From: Unio delphinus
Lineage: Eukaryota; Mollusca; Bivalvia; Unionida; Unionidae
Direction: 5' to 3'
NCBI GenBank assembly: GCA_029339505.1
Contig: JAQISU010000071.1
Location: 1,178,001-1,242,000, forward strand
Length of the DNA stretch: 64,000 nt
The notes beneath the pieces are model-generated. The model was not told the DNA's origin and did not search any database. It worked only from the letters and a program-made list of their open reading frames with translations. Below, piece after piece: positions 14,001-26,162 of the stretch; within the stretch, counting starts at the first letter, position 1, and the number at the start of each line of letters is the position of its first letter. Both the position numbers and the translations under genes were made by a program.

Positions 14001-15540
14001 AGTAAGATATGATCATTATGACAGATCCATACAGATCCATACATCTTGGCATCCATACAGGGTCATATGTGTCCTCAAATTTAGCATGACCGATACCCGT
14101 GTCTGCTAAATGACTAATTGCTTGATCAACATCATTCTTAGAAGCTTATATATGCCTTAGATCTAGTATATGCACAATCTGGGTATAAGTCAGGACTATG
14201 CTTTTCAAAAGGACAATTCTAGTAATAAAAAAACATGGCTTGTCAAATACACGTGGATTATTCACAACCTTATCTTCATGTAGGACATTGCCATGGAGTA
14301 AATTCATACCCTCAATTGTTAAAGATGTCACTGTTCAGACTAAGTTTGATGACGCATATGAACGTTGGAAAGGATCATTACTTCACTCAACACAATATAA
14401 AATAACACTTTGATTGGAAGTCTTCTAAAAGATTAAAGAACCTGATAATATATAATCATGTGTCCATTAACATGTTTATATGGCTAAACTACGCAAAACT
14501 ACCAATACATAATATCTAAACTATTGACAGGAACGTCAACTTGAATGGTTCACACTTTTCTATAATACAATCTGCGGTTTGTTACCCAGAAAATGTATTG
14601 ATTTCAATAGATTGCCGTGACTTTAATGTCTTAGAAATAGGAACTTTTGTAATAGCTCTATCGTATTAGATTTAAATCTCTAGCAGTCAAAAACAATCTG
14701 CAATTTTTACCTGCAATAGATGCATTTAGCATGATACAACAATTTCCGATCAACCCCACAAAAACATATTTCCTACAAATAAGCAAACAATTGATGAGTG
14801 GAAGATGTATTAACAAAATAAACTCAGCTGTACAAGAAGCCTCGTCTAAAATTTCGACCTTCTGCTCATCAAGGTAGGTTTTGACGTTATTAAGAATGAA
14901 ATTTTAGAGCAATGCATGCAAATAATACAGTCGTTTGAGGCTATATTAGTATTGGCCAATCGTGCTACCTGAGCATCACCTATTAAATAAGTGTTCAAAT
15001 ACTCTTTCATACCTGATTGCCCGATAGTACAAAAGTAGGGAGAATATGGAATATATTGCGGTTTTAGTTTTATTCCTCTCCTTTTGTACATTTGGGATCA
15101 TATTTTAGTCAAAGTCTCCCTGACAGTGGCGTTTTTACCCATTGAGGACATGAACCAGTTTGTTATTTGGTGAAAAATCTGGCCACCTTAATTGTATCGA
15201 GCTCTCTAGGATGTTTACGAAAACTTTACTTAAATTCCTAACCTTGTTTACGTTATATACTCTGAACGGATGTTTTTTTCTCAGCAGTATGGTGTTAATG
15301 ATCATTCTCGATCGCGTACGAATCGTTATATATCTATACCTGGCGCTACGCTTAAATATTAAACTTCCGATAAGACTGATCAGAAATCCATATCCCTTCT
15401 TCAAATTATGGTAAGCGTATTCGGGGTGCAAATAACATATTTGCCACTGTTCATCACCATTGTGTCGATTTGGCATCTTAGTCTCAGGACAAGTTACTTC
15501 TTTACCAACTAATGGTATTAATTTATTACAGGGCAATGCT
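11040..15540. other. Belt of decayed, unrecognised reading frames
   Basis: This stretch is less AT-rich in places and holds more medium open frames than neighbouring DNA. On plus, 12788-12982 is open in a longer coding-like context containing DIEVEQYNNPIADISIGQ. On minus, 13399-13593, 13605-13841, 14146-14331, 14846-15091 and 15135-15536 (133 codons) follow one another. A weak duplicate is visible: PVKVLFYMLRS at about 13590 against PIKVLFYIVLS at about 14380, both minus. The pattern suggests a degraded protein-coding insertion (viral or transposon), but I recognise no family and cannot say which strand carried the gene. Confidence 0.25.
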
Positions 15541-18500
15541 CTAGCTATTGATAAGGTTGAGGAGTTTCCATTCGTAACTGACTAGCTATGCTTTGATAAA
15601 GAACTTGCTCAGGTTGAGATTGAAATTTTGTACTTGGAGCCTACTTCTCCAGTAACGAGATAAATGGAAAATACGCAGTGATGTTGATCAGGACATTATT
15701 CATTTAGCTGACATATGTATTGGTCAGTTTTTGAAAAGGTCACTTTTACTCCTCTTATATATTGTCAGATGGGTATTAATCACCAATCACATTTCTTATT
15801 TTGACTACTCATTAATCTAATTCATGGAGACAAAAGACAACCACGCGTTGTCGACTAGGAACAATATATTGTGCTTGTTTCTGACAGCCATTAGTAAAGT
15901 TGATGCTACACAGTATCAGCGTCTTATATTGTGAACAATGGGTTTCTTATTTGTGAACAATGGGTTCCTTATATGAAAATGGAAACCATCTGAGGTACCC
16001 ACTGGCAATAACTGTTTTTTAGTCTTGCCCATAACCCTCCATTTAACGGTCATGTAGGAGTCAATAAGACCTATTCGAAAATAATGAATAGTTGATGTAA
16101 GGCAAAAGTTAAAAAACTAAATCAGAAAATAGCTTACGCTCAACTGGGACCTGTACCAACATTTGACGAAATATTTAGCAGAATGACGGTAAAATGTGTC
16201 GATCCCTTACCTAAGACCATGTCAAGCAACCAATAAATATTTACTATAACGAGTTCGTCTACAACGAGTCCAGAAATAATTCCTTTGCGAAATATTAAAA
16301 TCATACCCATAGTAAAATCTTTGTTACGTTGGAGGTTGTGCTTAACTCTAATCTGTGATGTTTTTGTTTTGAAAATGTATTAAATTTTGTGTTAAAGGCC
16401 TAAACTTCTTTACGAACCAAGAATGTTCTGGCGTAGAACATGTTGAGAATTGGATTGAAAATTCAACTAAAGATGACCTACATCTAGGGATTTCCAGTTT
16501 ATTATGTTGCGCCACAGGTGAGGCAACAGTTTGCATATCACTTTAGGTTATTCAAAGTCTTCATTTGTGTTTCAAATCAGTCTTTGAGAATCTATCATCA
16601 GATTTTATAGTTGTGTTCAAATATAAGTTTAGACTAATTATTTAAATCATTCAATGTAATTACTAAAGTGCTGATGTACTGGAGGAGTACAACATTATTT
16701 GGGGATATTTTGAAATCATTTGAAGATATTTTACATCATTCTAGTACATGAGCACATTCAACACTATTGGAATTCATTCGGAAAATTCTGTACTATTGCA
16801 TTTGGTTTTTAGACTTATAGGAGTATATAAATATTTTAACTCCAAATAATGTATTTTTGAATGTTCACCTGCTAGTAAAGAGTAATAAACTGTTTGTTGA
16901 ATTTTACTCTAAAGAGGCGTTTTTTAGACATCCTTCATCACATAGTTTAAAACCACTAACATGTGTCTTTCTTTAAGAAAAAGCGTTTAACTCTTGAGGT
17001 TGTTTCTTTATATTTATTCAGAATTTGTATCTACAATTCTTAAGTTTCTTAGCACCTCGGTTAATTCTATCACTTGTAATGTAGGTATTAAGGATTATAT
17101 CATTATCTTCGATGTAAAGATCTACGTCACAAGTTATAACTATCACTGGGGTTGTTTCAACCTATATTTACCCCTCACCTCCTTAAAAATCTTCAATTTT
17201 AATTTGCCAGTTCTCGTGTTGCGTTGCTAATTCTAAGCATATTATTCTTAATATTGTTGTGAATACTGATATATGTATTCATTTTTGTTATCTATGATCT
17301 TTTATTTAACATAAGATGTCAGTATGTTCATGTACATCACCACCTGGTCAAGTGTATGGGGATTTACCTTTAAATTATTGTCCGTCCTATTTCGAGACAT
17401 AACACACAAATTCACACACATATATTGTTCAAAACGAACCACTCATTTACAAACCCCAAGCTGTTGTACAATGTATGTTTCTATGTTGTATATGTTAGTA
17501 AAGAAACACCAAAAAATCAAATCAGACGTTGACAGTATGCACCACTTTTACTTTTCTGAAAAGGTCACTTTGGTTATCCTCCTTGGCGAAATATTTGTCC
17601 AGCCTTTTTTCATGATAAAACACAATTTGTATAATATGTTAGATTTGCTATTTTTGATGCATAACGTGGTCTCAGTATAACATATTTTACAACTAAAATT
17701 GGAAAGTTGATAACATCATGAATCTTAATATTTTCTATAAGACTTGTTTGTGTAATTTTAAAATCCGGGTTGTTTAGTCACAATACATGTAGAAATCGAC
17801 AAGGCTAATAAATTCTGTTTGTTTTGTAAAGATTTAAGCCAAAACAAAAATGTTGGTCCGTTTAATTGCACAAATTGCACACTCTAGCCGTCTGGACCAA
17901 GTTTCATACTTACCATTTGGCTTATCTTGATTCTTATTAGACCGTTTTAAACAAATGTATTGTTTCTCTTACCGAACGACGGTTTGTCGAATATTGCATA
18001 TAACCTATTTCCATGTATAAAAAAACTCTTAAGAGTTTTTGCTCACATCAATGATATCATTGAGATAAGAGCAAACTATTCTTTAAACTTATTAGTTTGT
18101 ATTGTTCGTTTTATTTCACCAAACCTTAAGGGAAAATGTTGTTAGTCATAAAGGTATTTAATAAGTAAAACACCATTTTTAAACCAAATGTGTACGATTT
18201 AAAATTTGATATAGATACAAAATTTAGAATATCTTGAGAGAAGTATTCTTGATAGGTCGGTGGTTTATTTTTACATTGAGATAAAGGATACATAGCATCA
18301 AGTCAAATTATATTTTAAAACTATTTTAGAGATTTCCTTAAATCAATTTTTTTCAAATATTAATAACAGTAACCTCTATATTTTCCAAATTAAGTCCAGG
18401 TTTACTAAACAAAAGATGGACAAAGTTTGACAACATCAAGGATTTGATCAAATAATGTTTCCAGTAAGAGACAGTTTTGAATTCAACAATATACTGCAAA

Positions 18501-18915
18501 ATTCAAAGAGAAATATATTTGCCAAACATTTGCGCGTGACAAATTTATATGAATTTCGGGACATATTTTGCATCTGAATATTTTCTATTTCCAATCCAAA
18601 TAGCGTTCTATCTAACGACATTGCAGTACAGACCTGATGTCAAAGCCGTTAAATTTACAGTTTCTGCGAAACATGTTGTCATTACTCAGAGATGGATGAT
18701 GAGGGGGAGAGACAATCAGACATGTAGGCAAAGGGGGTTGTATGACCCACAGATGTAAGATGAGGGGTTTAAAGAAAGTGGACGAAGGGTGTGCTTGACT
18801 CCACATACATCGCTAAGCAGTTTGAATAAATTGGAATTCGGAGTGCGCTTCAACATAAGGGCCTTACCGAACGTCCTGGCCAGGGAAGGCAATATTTGAA
18901 ATATGAGCAGGAAAG
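15541..18915. other. AT-rich DNA without a supportable gene
   Basis: Contains a 21-bp tandem duplication near 15932-15972 and an open frame of 118 codons at 17324-17680 with no motif. Nothing else can be supported. Confidence 0.35.
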
Positions 18916-18916
18916 C

Positions 18917-19067
<151 letters not shown>

Positions 19068-19651
19068 CGACCTATGCACATAGTTATATATAACGACGTA
19101 TGGATGGAATAGTGTGTACATTTTTTTTAACAGAACTGCGGAGCGAACTTCGGATCAGGATACAAGTAGGTTCCTAATGATGTGCAAAGATATGACTGTA
19201 CAACTAACACAGAGATGAATAACATATTTCATTACCATTGTATTATCGCTAGATGTAGTGTTAGAAGGAATGTGTGTGTGCATTATTAGTTTTTTTAGAC
19301 AATAAATGTAATATTCCTTTGTGTATTAGATGTTATTTGTCTTCGTTATTTTAATGATTAATCGCCGTTCCAAACATTCATCTTATCCTAACTATACGTA
19401 TTTGACTAAGTGCAAAGGAACGAATCTCTCTTTCATTAACCCGTTTTGACTGTAGCTAATAATAGAAGGGAGAGCATACTTGAACCCAGAGGCAACTGAT
19501 GCAAATGAAATCTATTCTTGTACTATACATTAAGTAGCGGTGTTTATTTATCTGCGTTGGGTATGTCTTAAACGACGTAGCCTTTTTATATTACATTTTG
19601 AAAACATGACAACTATTTTCAAGTTCTAATAGATCGAAGGTGATTAACAAT

Positions 19652-19761
19652 GTTACGTTTAGTTTCAAATGTTTTGCTAGCAGTTAATGCTACTTCTAGT
19701 TCAAATACTTTGCTAGTAGTTCATTGTACGTTTAGTTTCAAATGTTTTGCTAGCAGATCAT
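19652..19761. repeat. Three-copy tandem repeat of about 36-40 bp
   Basis: A unit containing ACGTTTAGTTTCAAATGTTT then GCTAGCAGTT is present three times, the middle copy diverged. The short array ends about 110 bp after it starts. Confidence 0.7.
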
Positions 19762-20466
19762 CTTTAAAATGTTGATAATTTTATGAGAAGAAAATTGAAA
19801 TCATTTTTATTTTCTGACGTAATCAAATGTCGCTTTGCATTAATACACGATACTAATTTATTCTAATGGTTGGGACTTTTATTTTCGCAAATATTTTTTC
19901 ATTTTGTACTTGTTCCAATATTTTATATAGCCTCTGAAAGACTTATATGAATTATGCTTTACGACAAAATGGTAGAGGTATAATAGGCCTTGAATAGAAA
20001 AACGTCACCTAAAAGTAAATTTAGATAGTTAATTTAGAGTGACTGGGGTTCAGGCTCAAAATAGCATAGTTACGCACATATACACTACAAAAGGTATATT
20101 TAGAGATATCGCTATAACACACCTTCCATTCATTCATCATTAAAATAGTATTAGATCAATACAAATCATGGAACACACACCGTTATTTTCATTTATGCTT
20201 TTGCTCAGGTGGTAAAGGAGCACGCACAATTAGATCTTGGCCATCAACAGTGTTTTACTTTGGTAATTTTAACTATATTATAGTCATTGATTTAATAAAT
20301 TGAACGTAAAGAAACCATATGCTTAAATTTGCATAAACACCCGATATCACCAGGTTTTACAAGACATTTGTCTCCTTGTCTAATTAATGAATATATAACC
20401 CTACTAAGAAGTCACCTCCATGTTCCAGTTAGGACATATAATTGCCCTTTCGAATATCAGTCTTCC

Positions 20467-20507
20467 TCTTCTTCTTCTTCTTCTTCTTCTTCTTCTTCTT
20501 CTTCTTC
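20467..20507. repeat. (CTT)n microsatellite
   Basis: A trinucleotide tract giving poly-Ser, poly-Leu or poly-Phe in the three plus frames. No gene is inferred from it. Confidence 0.95.
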
Positions 20508-21282
20508 CATCTAGACGAGCAGATCGTCAAGTGTGTCAAGTCAGACGACATCCTAGTATATATTTACGTAATCAGTATGGGGCTGCCAAAAAACAAAAAG
20601 TACAAAGAACGAAATCCAAAACGACAAAACGTTGGATTAAAGCATTGACTTTTGAGTCAGATTTCCATACTACAGTCAACATTTGGGAGGAACAACTGAT
20701 GGAGTACAAGACTTAAGTATCCGAAGGCCAAGAATAAATGCTTTAACATAGAGATAAACAATACAAAAGCCTATAATTCGAACGTGTAAACTCAATTATT
20801 AAATCTCTTCCTTAAATGTGATATGCTCTCACATCGGTCGGATGAGACAACATTAATTTTTCAGAGTACACACACCCGAACAATGTTCACTATATCTAAC
20901 CGCGCATGAAATCTGTCAATATTAAATTCATTTTCCTTTTTTTAAATAGGTTCTTAATTGGATAAAATGCATAAGTTTACACATTAAATGTACAAGTTTA
21001 ATTTGTAATTTCGGAATATTCATCAGATCATTTAAATGCTGTTGTTCATAGCGTTTGTCAGATTGGCAAAACAACATACATGCAAATGGATGGTTTGCAC
21101 TAAAATATATAGTAAAAATCAAATTGTTTTTAAGTTGATATAAGGAAATAGCCACTCGTGACAATACAAGTTACCGACTTTATTCTTGAAATATTTCCTT
21201 ATATCTATAAAAGGAACATCGATGTTTTCTCTAAGTCACCATACACGGGAGTGTAGTCGCGTGGCGATTAGACCATTGACAT

Positions 21283-21378
21283 CAAATTGATTACTTATTC
21301 CTTATTCCCGATTGAATAAGGAATAAGTAACCAGTTACCGATTGAATATGTAATAAGTAACCAGGTATTTATTCCCGA

Positions 21379-21438
<60 letters not shown>

Positions 21439-21457
21439 TATATATATATATATATAT

Positions 21458-21507
<50 letters not shown>

Positions 21508-21508
21508 A

Positions 21509-21575
<67 letters not shown>

Positions 21576-21600
21576 ATATATCGTTACTTATTCCTTATTG
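21283..21600. repeat. Palindromic ATTCC element with mirrored (AT)n core
   Basis: The edges carry inverted copies of TTACTTATTCCTTATT. One palindrome, near 21291-21332, reads nearly the same on both strands around CCCGATTGAAT. The core is about 200 bp of AT repeat. GAT-type interruptions in its left half are mirrored by ATC-type interruptions in its right half, so the whole tract could fold back on itself. A second copy of the ATTCC palindrome lies at 48838-48888, so this is a dispersed repeat, possibly a MITE remnant. Confidence 0.6.
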
Positions 21601-21832
21601 ACATACAGTTGGCTATTCATTCTTGATTCACAGTTCAACACATGACTTGTTATAACGTACTGAAGATAAAAAATCTCTGCACAGCATGCATTTGAGTTGT
21701 TATAACCCAGTTAGATAAATAAGAGTGATCTTTGGTGCCAGCTATATAAAGCTTACTATAGACAAATCACAGACTATGTGTTGGAAGGAGTTAGGATATT
21801 GGTGGAAATAGATAAATAGTAATTTGAGATAG

Positions 21833-22085
21833 GACCGCTCTTGTGGTCTTAGTAGTTAGAGCGTCCGCTCATATGCGGAAAGTCTTGCGTTTGATCTGCA
21901 GCCGAGTCATACCAAAAGCTTACAAAATTGGTATTAACAGCTGCCTCGCTTGGCGCGCAAAATGAAGCAGTTAATGTTAGGACTGGTCGGTAGGTTTCCG
22001 AATACTGTGACTCTGGGTGGGACATCCTTTTACATGTTTGTGGCATGATGCCTCAGAGCTAGACATCACTATAAACTGCCACAAT
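21833..22085 (+). mobile_element. tRNA-derived SINE with molluscan-type central domain
   Basis: The left end resembles a tRNA gene: an A-box-like stretch around TTAGTAGTTAGAGCGTCCGC and a decayed B-box around GCGTTTGATCTGC. It is followed by GAGTCATACCAAAA and a conserved central part (GACTGGTCGG ... ATACTGTGACTCTGGGTGGG ... GGCATGATGCC ... CACTATAAACTGCC). From established knowledge this combination matches molluscan/bivalve Meta-domain SINEs, so it is my best clue to the host lineage. Pol III would transcribe it on the plus strand. The copy is diverged in its B-box. Confidence 0.7.
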
Positions 22086-22189
22086 GCAGACGTCGTATAT
22101 ATATGACTGAAACTTATTAAATGAAAATGTAAACGCACCATTCGAGTACTTGTAGTTGAGAAGTCTACTTAGTCTCTATCACCATCACA

Positions 22190-23899
22190 ATGGCAAGAAC
22201 AAAACAGACCGCAAGGAAATCCACTTGACCTGCGAACTGAAATAGCGGCGACTATAAGGTAGACGAATGACAAGAAAATAATGACAAGAAACTAATATTT
22301 AAAGCAAAAAGGAAATTAAAGAATATACAGATACAACGAAGCGAAGTTCATACGTAGAAAAATCACGATAAGCTCTTGGAAAAATAGCGGCAGCACGTAA
22401 GACGACAACGGACCTTCTTAAATATTTTAAAACACGGAGAGTAGAAACTGAAGATGGAGCCTACTTAGAGTGTAAATACAAAAAAGGTACACAAATGATT
22501 GAATTTCAAGGATTGAATGGGGACAGAATACCAGGGAAAACATCAGTTATGGTATCTTTAAAAACCAATGATGAGGACATTATCTCCAAAATATATTCAA
22601 TCAATTATGCCAATGGAGGGTATCAAATAAGATATAGAGGTAACACTCTAGCGCTACCATATGGAGAAATACAAATTTGCGGATTAAGAGCAATAGTAAA
22701 AACTCCAGTACCAATCATCAGGAGAATAAAAAAAAGCAAACAGGTGAACTACATCTATCAATAATCCCTATAGAGACACCATTAGAATATACTGTTGGCT
22801 GGTTTGAAGAAAAATTTGGAATAAAAGTGGAAAAGTTAAAACTTGAAGTAGTTTCAGAGTTTAACATCTATGATAAGACCAGAATCTTTGAAAAAGAAAG
22901 TTCCAAACTCCGCACAATCAAAACAGCAAATTTTATACATGGCTTACTAACAACAACCTGGTATAAGGGCTGTATATACCATAGAAAGTGTAATAAATGT
23001 GGGGAAACCGGGCACACGCCCAAAAAATAACAGAAACGAAACGATAGACACAAATGTCCGGGAGAAACAAACAACCATCAGAGAGCAAAGTTTATCGCAA
23101 GCTCTGAACGAAACCAATGGTAAGAAAGAGGAAGCAAATGACCAGCAAAATAAGAACGAAATGAATCCAAAAGTTAACAATAAGACTAACACCAAAAGCC
23201 GAGAAAATCAGGAAATACCTAATAAAACATGGAATGAGGCATGAAAAGTATTGCAACAACCCGAGCAACAAGAATTAACAAATCAACAAGTAAATAAGAA
23301 AGGAGCAACTGACCAGCAAAATAAGAAGGGAATGAAAGAATAAGACTAACACCAAAAGTCGAGAAAATCAGGAAATACCCAATACAACTGGGAAGAAATT
23401 GCAACAACCAGAGCAACAAATCAATAAGAAAGCACAAAATCAAATGCAACGGAAACTAAGAAACCGGCAGAATACATGACAGCAGAACAAGCAATTTTTA
23501 CAAGAGAAACTAGAGAGAAGAAAAGAGAAAAGGAGAAGAATAAGAGAGGAAGAACAATTAATGGCAGAACAAGCTCTGTACTATGATGCGTTCCTAGAAT
23601 GATCTGATTACACACAATCCAAAAATTATGACAACAAGAGGAAGTTCAGAAAAAAAGTGAACACAGATGAATACCATGAACGATTCGAAACAACCAAACG
23701 AGATATAAAAAAACACAATAAAAAATGTTATAAGAAAATAACAATGATTTCAAAAATAAAAAATGAAAATAAAAAATACATACATAAAACAAAATATATA
23801 ACATACAAAGATAAACATTTACAGGAGGGCCTTCCCATGATCGTCTGCGAAGATCAGCGGGAAGACCACCCTCTAAAAAAACAAAAAGAAACTTATTAA
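22190..23899 (+). pseudogene. Retroelement gag-like ORF beginning with a histone H3 tail
   Basis: The first 12 codons read MARTKQTARKST, identical to the histone H3 N-terminus including K4 and K9, and then a stop. After decayed sequence the frame resumes as a gag-like protein. 22495-22764 gives a GKTSVMVSLK..DED..SKIY...GGYQIRYRGN..LPYGE segment. 22677-23030 ends with a zinc-knuckle-like CNKCGETGH. A Lys/Glu/Asn-rich tail with charged-helix character continues in shifting frames to 23899. Stops and frameshifts break it. I see no reverse transcriptase, so it may be a non-autonomous or deleted element. The H3 match is direct; the retroelement role is inferred from the zinc knuckle and gag-like layout. 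Confidence 0.5.
23824..23878 (+). other. Strong stem-loop at the end of the gag-like ORF
   Basis: GGAGGGCCTTCCC is followed by an inner GATC..GATC pairing and then GGGAAGACCACCCTC. The arms pair with a few bulges to make a GC-rich hairpin in otherwise AT-rich DNA. It may be a 3'-end RNA structure of the retroelement. Confidence 0.5.
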
Positions 23900-25393
23900 A
23901 GCTACGTTAAAATCCCAAATCACACACCCATAATATGAGATAGGATTAATTAGTTGTGTTAAATGTTGTCCTGCTGTGCATGGTGCGAACTATTAGTATT
24001 CGGATTCGACAAACTTACTAATCATTCCGTAAACGTGAAAGAATAAAACAACATACAAAAATGAAATTAGAGATTTCTCTTTTCTGGTCAAAATGTCATT
24101 AGATAATAAATCAAATATCTACTCTACAGTTTTAGGAAGACTTAAATTGACATGAACTGTTGTCTTAAAGTCTTTGGAACTGGATAAACAAGCATACTGG
24201 AACGTGTATGTAACATCCTCAGTGCAGATTTAATCTGTCAATACTTAGTACCAAATAAGACCATACCTAAACGATGTTGATAGCAACGTCAGGAATCCGT
24301 TCATACATAAGTCAAATTCATTAAATAATGTGTTGAACCTATTTGCTGAAAGTGGTGCTCCATAAAGTTGGGGGGGGGGGGGGAAGGAGAGAGAGAGTAC
24401 AACACATTCCGCAAGAAGATTATATCTTACTTATACAGGTGGGCCAATACGTTTCCTCTTTAAATAGTTTTGACATGGACCTTTATCTGACATTTTATCT
24501 CATGCGAATAGTGTCGTGGATCGATTAAAACATCCTGACGAATCCAATTTAGAATAATCAACGAATTACGCGGCAACCTATGCTTACCGGGTATGATAAA
24601 AAACATAATTTGGATCGATTGAAAATATTGTAATTATTAAGTTAGAAGATATTGATTTAAACGCCTTTCAATAATATCTAGTTATGGATCTCTTCCAATT
24701 GTAGGAAATGTTTATTTTTTTATTTTTTTTTTAAATCGTATACCTGATTTTTTAGAATCCGGAGATTAATATATGATAGTTGTAACAAAGTCATTAAGGA
24801 GATTACCTTTTCAGGCTATATCTGGATCCTTACAGATCACCACAAAATGATTTTGACATTTATTATGAGTTTCTGACAGTGTTTGTCAACTGAGGCTGAA
24901 AAAAGACTGCAGACAAACTATGCGATGTTTGAATCCTAACTCAGACACTTTTGAATTAAACCCCTGTTTGAAAGTCCGCAAAGAATGACCGATCCAAACA
25001 GTAGGAAACGGACGAAAATTCGTCGAAACGATATCGACGAATTCGTGTTTAATACAAGAGGTCAATTAGAACACATGCATCTGATTATAGCTAACGTATA
25101 TCGTTAGGCCTCTATGTTTCCACTTTGAAGAGTTCTACAAATGGTCCTTTTGTGATATGTTATCTCTGTGGCATAGAGCGCACCCACGAAGAAACTCCTA
25201 ACGATAAGAAACAACGGCGGGTAACAGGTATGAATAACACTAAAATGTTGGTAGATTGTATCCAACGCGTGCACTAATTGAACGTCTAACAAGAGAATTT
25301 AGAAATCAACGCCTTTCGGACATTATGTAAATAACATTAGGAAAAAATGGAAGAACACACGTCGATAAAGTCTCGCTTGATGAAGTAAGTAGA
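23900..25393. other. Left flank of the Polinton
   Basis: Contains a G14 homopolymer near 24370-24383 followed by a purine-rich stretch. No gene can be supported. The flank ends with GTAGA, the proposed target-site duplication. Confidence 0.4.
25389..25393 (+). repeat. Target-site duplication, left copy (GTAGA)
   Basis: GTAGA directly before the left terminus is repeated directly after the right terminus at 41674-41678. A sixth base would read A on the left and G on the right. Polinton integrases usually make 6-bp duplications, so five of six conserved is plausible. Confidence 0.6.
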
Positions 25394-25642
25394 AGCAGCA
25401 GAGAGTTTGAACAGACCACCCTTTTCAGACAAAAAATTGATTGAAACCTTCAAAACGGAAAATAGAGCCTTCCTACGAAATCTCATATTTTAACCCAAAA
25501 AAAATAAGTCTCCATTTAGCAAACGGAGACTTTACGACTTTTTAATCAATTTTGGTCGCAACGATGTGGTCATCACACACTCTCTGCTGCTACAGGTTAA
25601 CAAAAAATAATAAATGATTTCAACCAAATATTTGATCGAGTC
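25394..25642 (+). repeat. Left terminal inverted repeat of the Polinton
   Basis: Matches the reverse complement of 41416-41673 with few differences. The 5' end AG is as expected for Polintons. Its two halves are themselves a diverged inverted pair: AGCAGCAGAGAG at 25394 is answered by CTCTCTGCTGCT ending at 25591. A short perfect hairpin GTCTCCATTT/AAACGGAGAC-type stem lies at 25508-25530. The inner edge contains the last codons of the ATPase gene. Confidence 0.93.
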
Positions 25643-26162
25643 CGATACGATATCGTGTCCGAGGATCATGTAAATTTATTGTTATAAATCCGTGCGGAGT
25701 CGACTGAGCGTTACTAAAGAAATTTTTAAATTGATTGAAGTCCATATCAGAGCACCATGTCTGCCAAATATTTCGTAGCGTATGTGTATCAACGCCGTTA
25801 AACACAGCAAGAATATTACAGTTATCTCTGATCACTTTTGGAATCTGAGTGTAGCGTTGAGTGACATATATCAGGTTTGTGTTTTTATGCCTGCCTCTGG
25901 AAAAGATCCTAGCTGGTTTTTTTTGATTGTCTAACATCACATCGTCGTATACGACTAAATTGTTAATGTTCCCATCAAGGTCATCCACGGATAGTGCCTC
26001 GTCAATATCAGTTATAAAATCAACGACGTTCTCACCTTTAATCTCTGAAGCGTTTTCATTAAAATCTTTTAGCACTTCATAGCATCGTTGATCATCTACG
26101 CTAGGAGCAACTAAATAAAGAAAATCACCTTCCAGGATATAGCTACTGTGACCCCGGAACAC
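25620..26162 (-). pseudogene. Polinton packaging ATPase (HerA/FtsK type), N-terminally truncated
   Basis: The family pumps viral DNA into the capsid. The visible C-terminal 180 residues contain FLYLVAPS (about residues 14-21), a Walker B-like strand NNLVVYDDV (67-75) and the conserved SRGRHKNTNLIYVTQR segment (88-103), typical of A32/FtsK-like ATPases of Polintons. The Walker A loop (GxxGxGKS) should lie just before residue 1 but is absent: only a GTG precedes the frame and a stop follows shortly upstream. The upstream DNA is instead a PLA2-like gene on the opposite strand, so a deletion has joined the two. The last seven codons and stop lie inside the left terminal repeat. The protein cannot hydrolyse ATP as it stands. 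Confidence 0.85.

Noticed and set aside
20420..20716. Poly-Ser/Leu/Phe frames at the CTT tract
   Set aside because: Three frames are open through the same trinucleotide repeat, which is a repeat artefact.
22190..22230. A functional histone H3 gene
   Set aside because: Only 12 codons match before a stop, and none of the rest of H3 follows.
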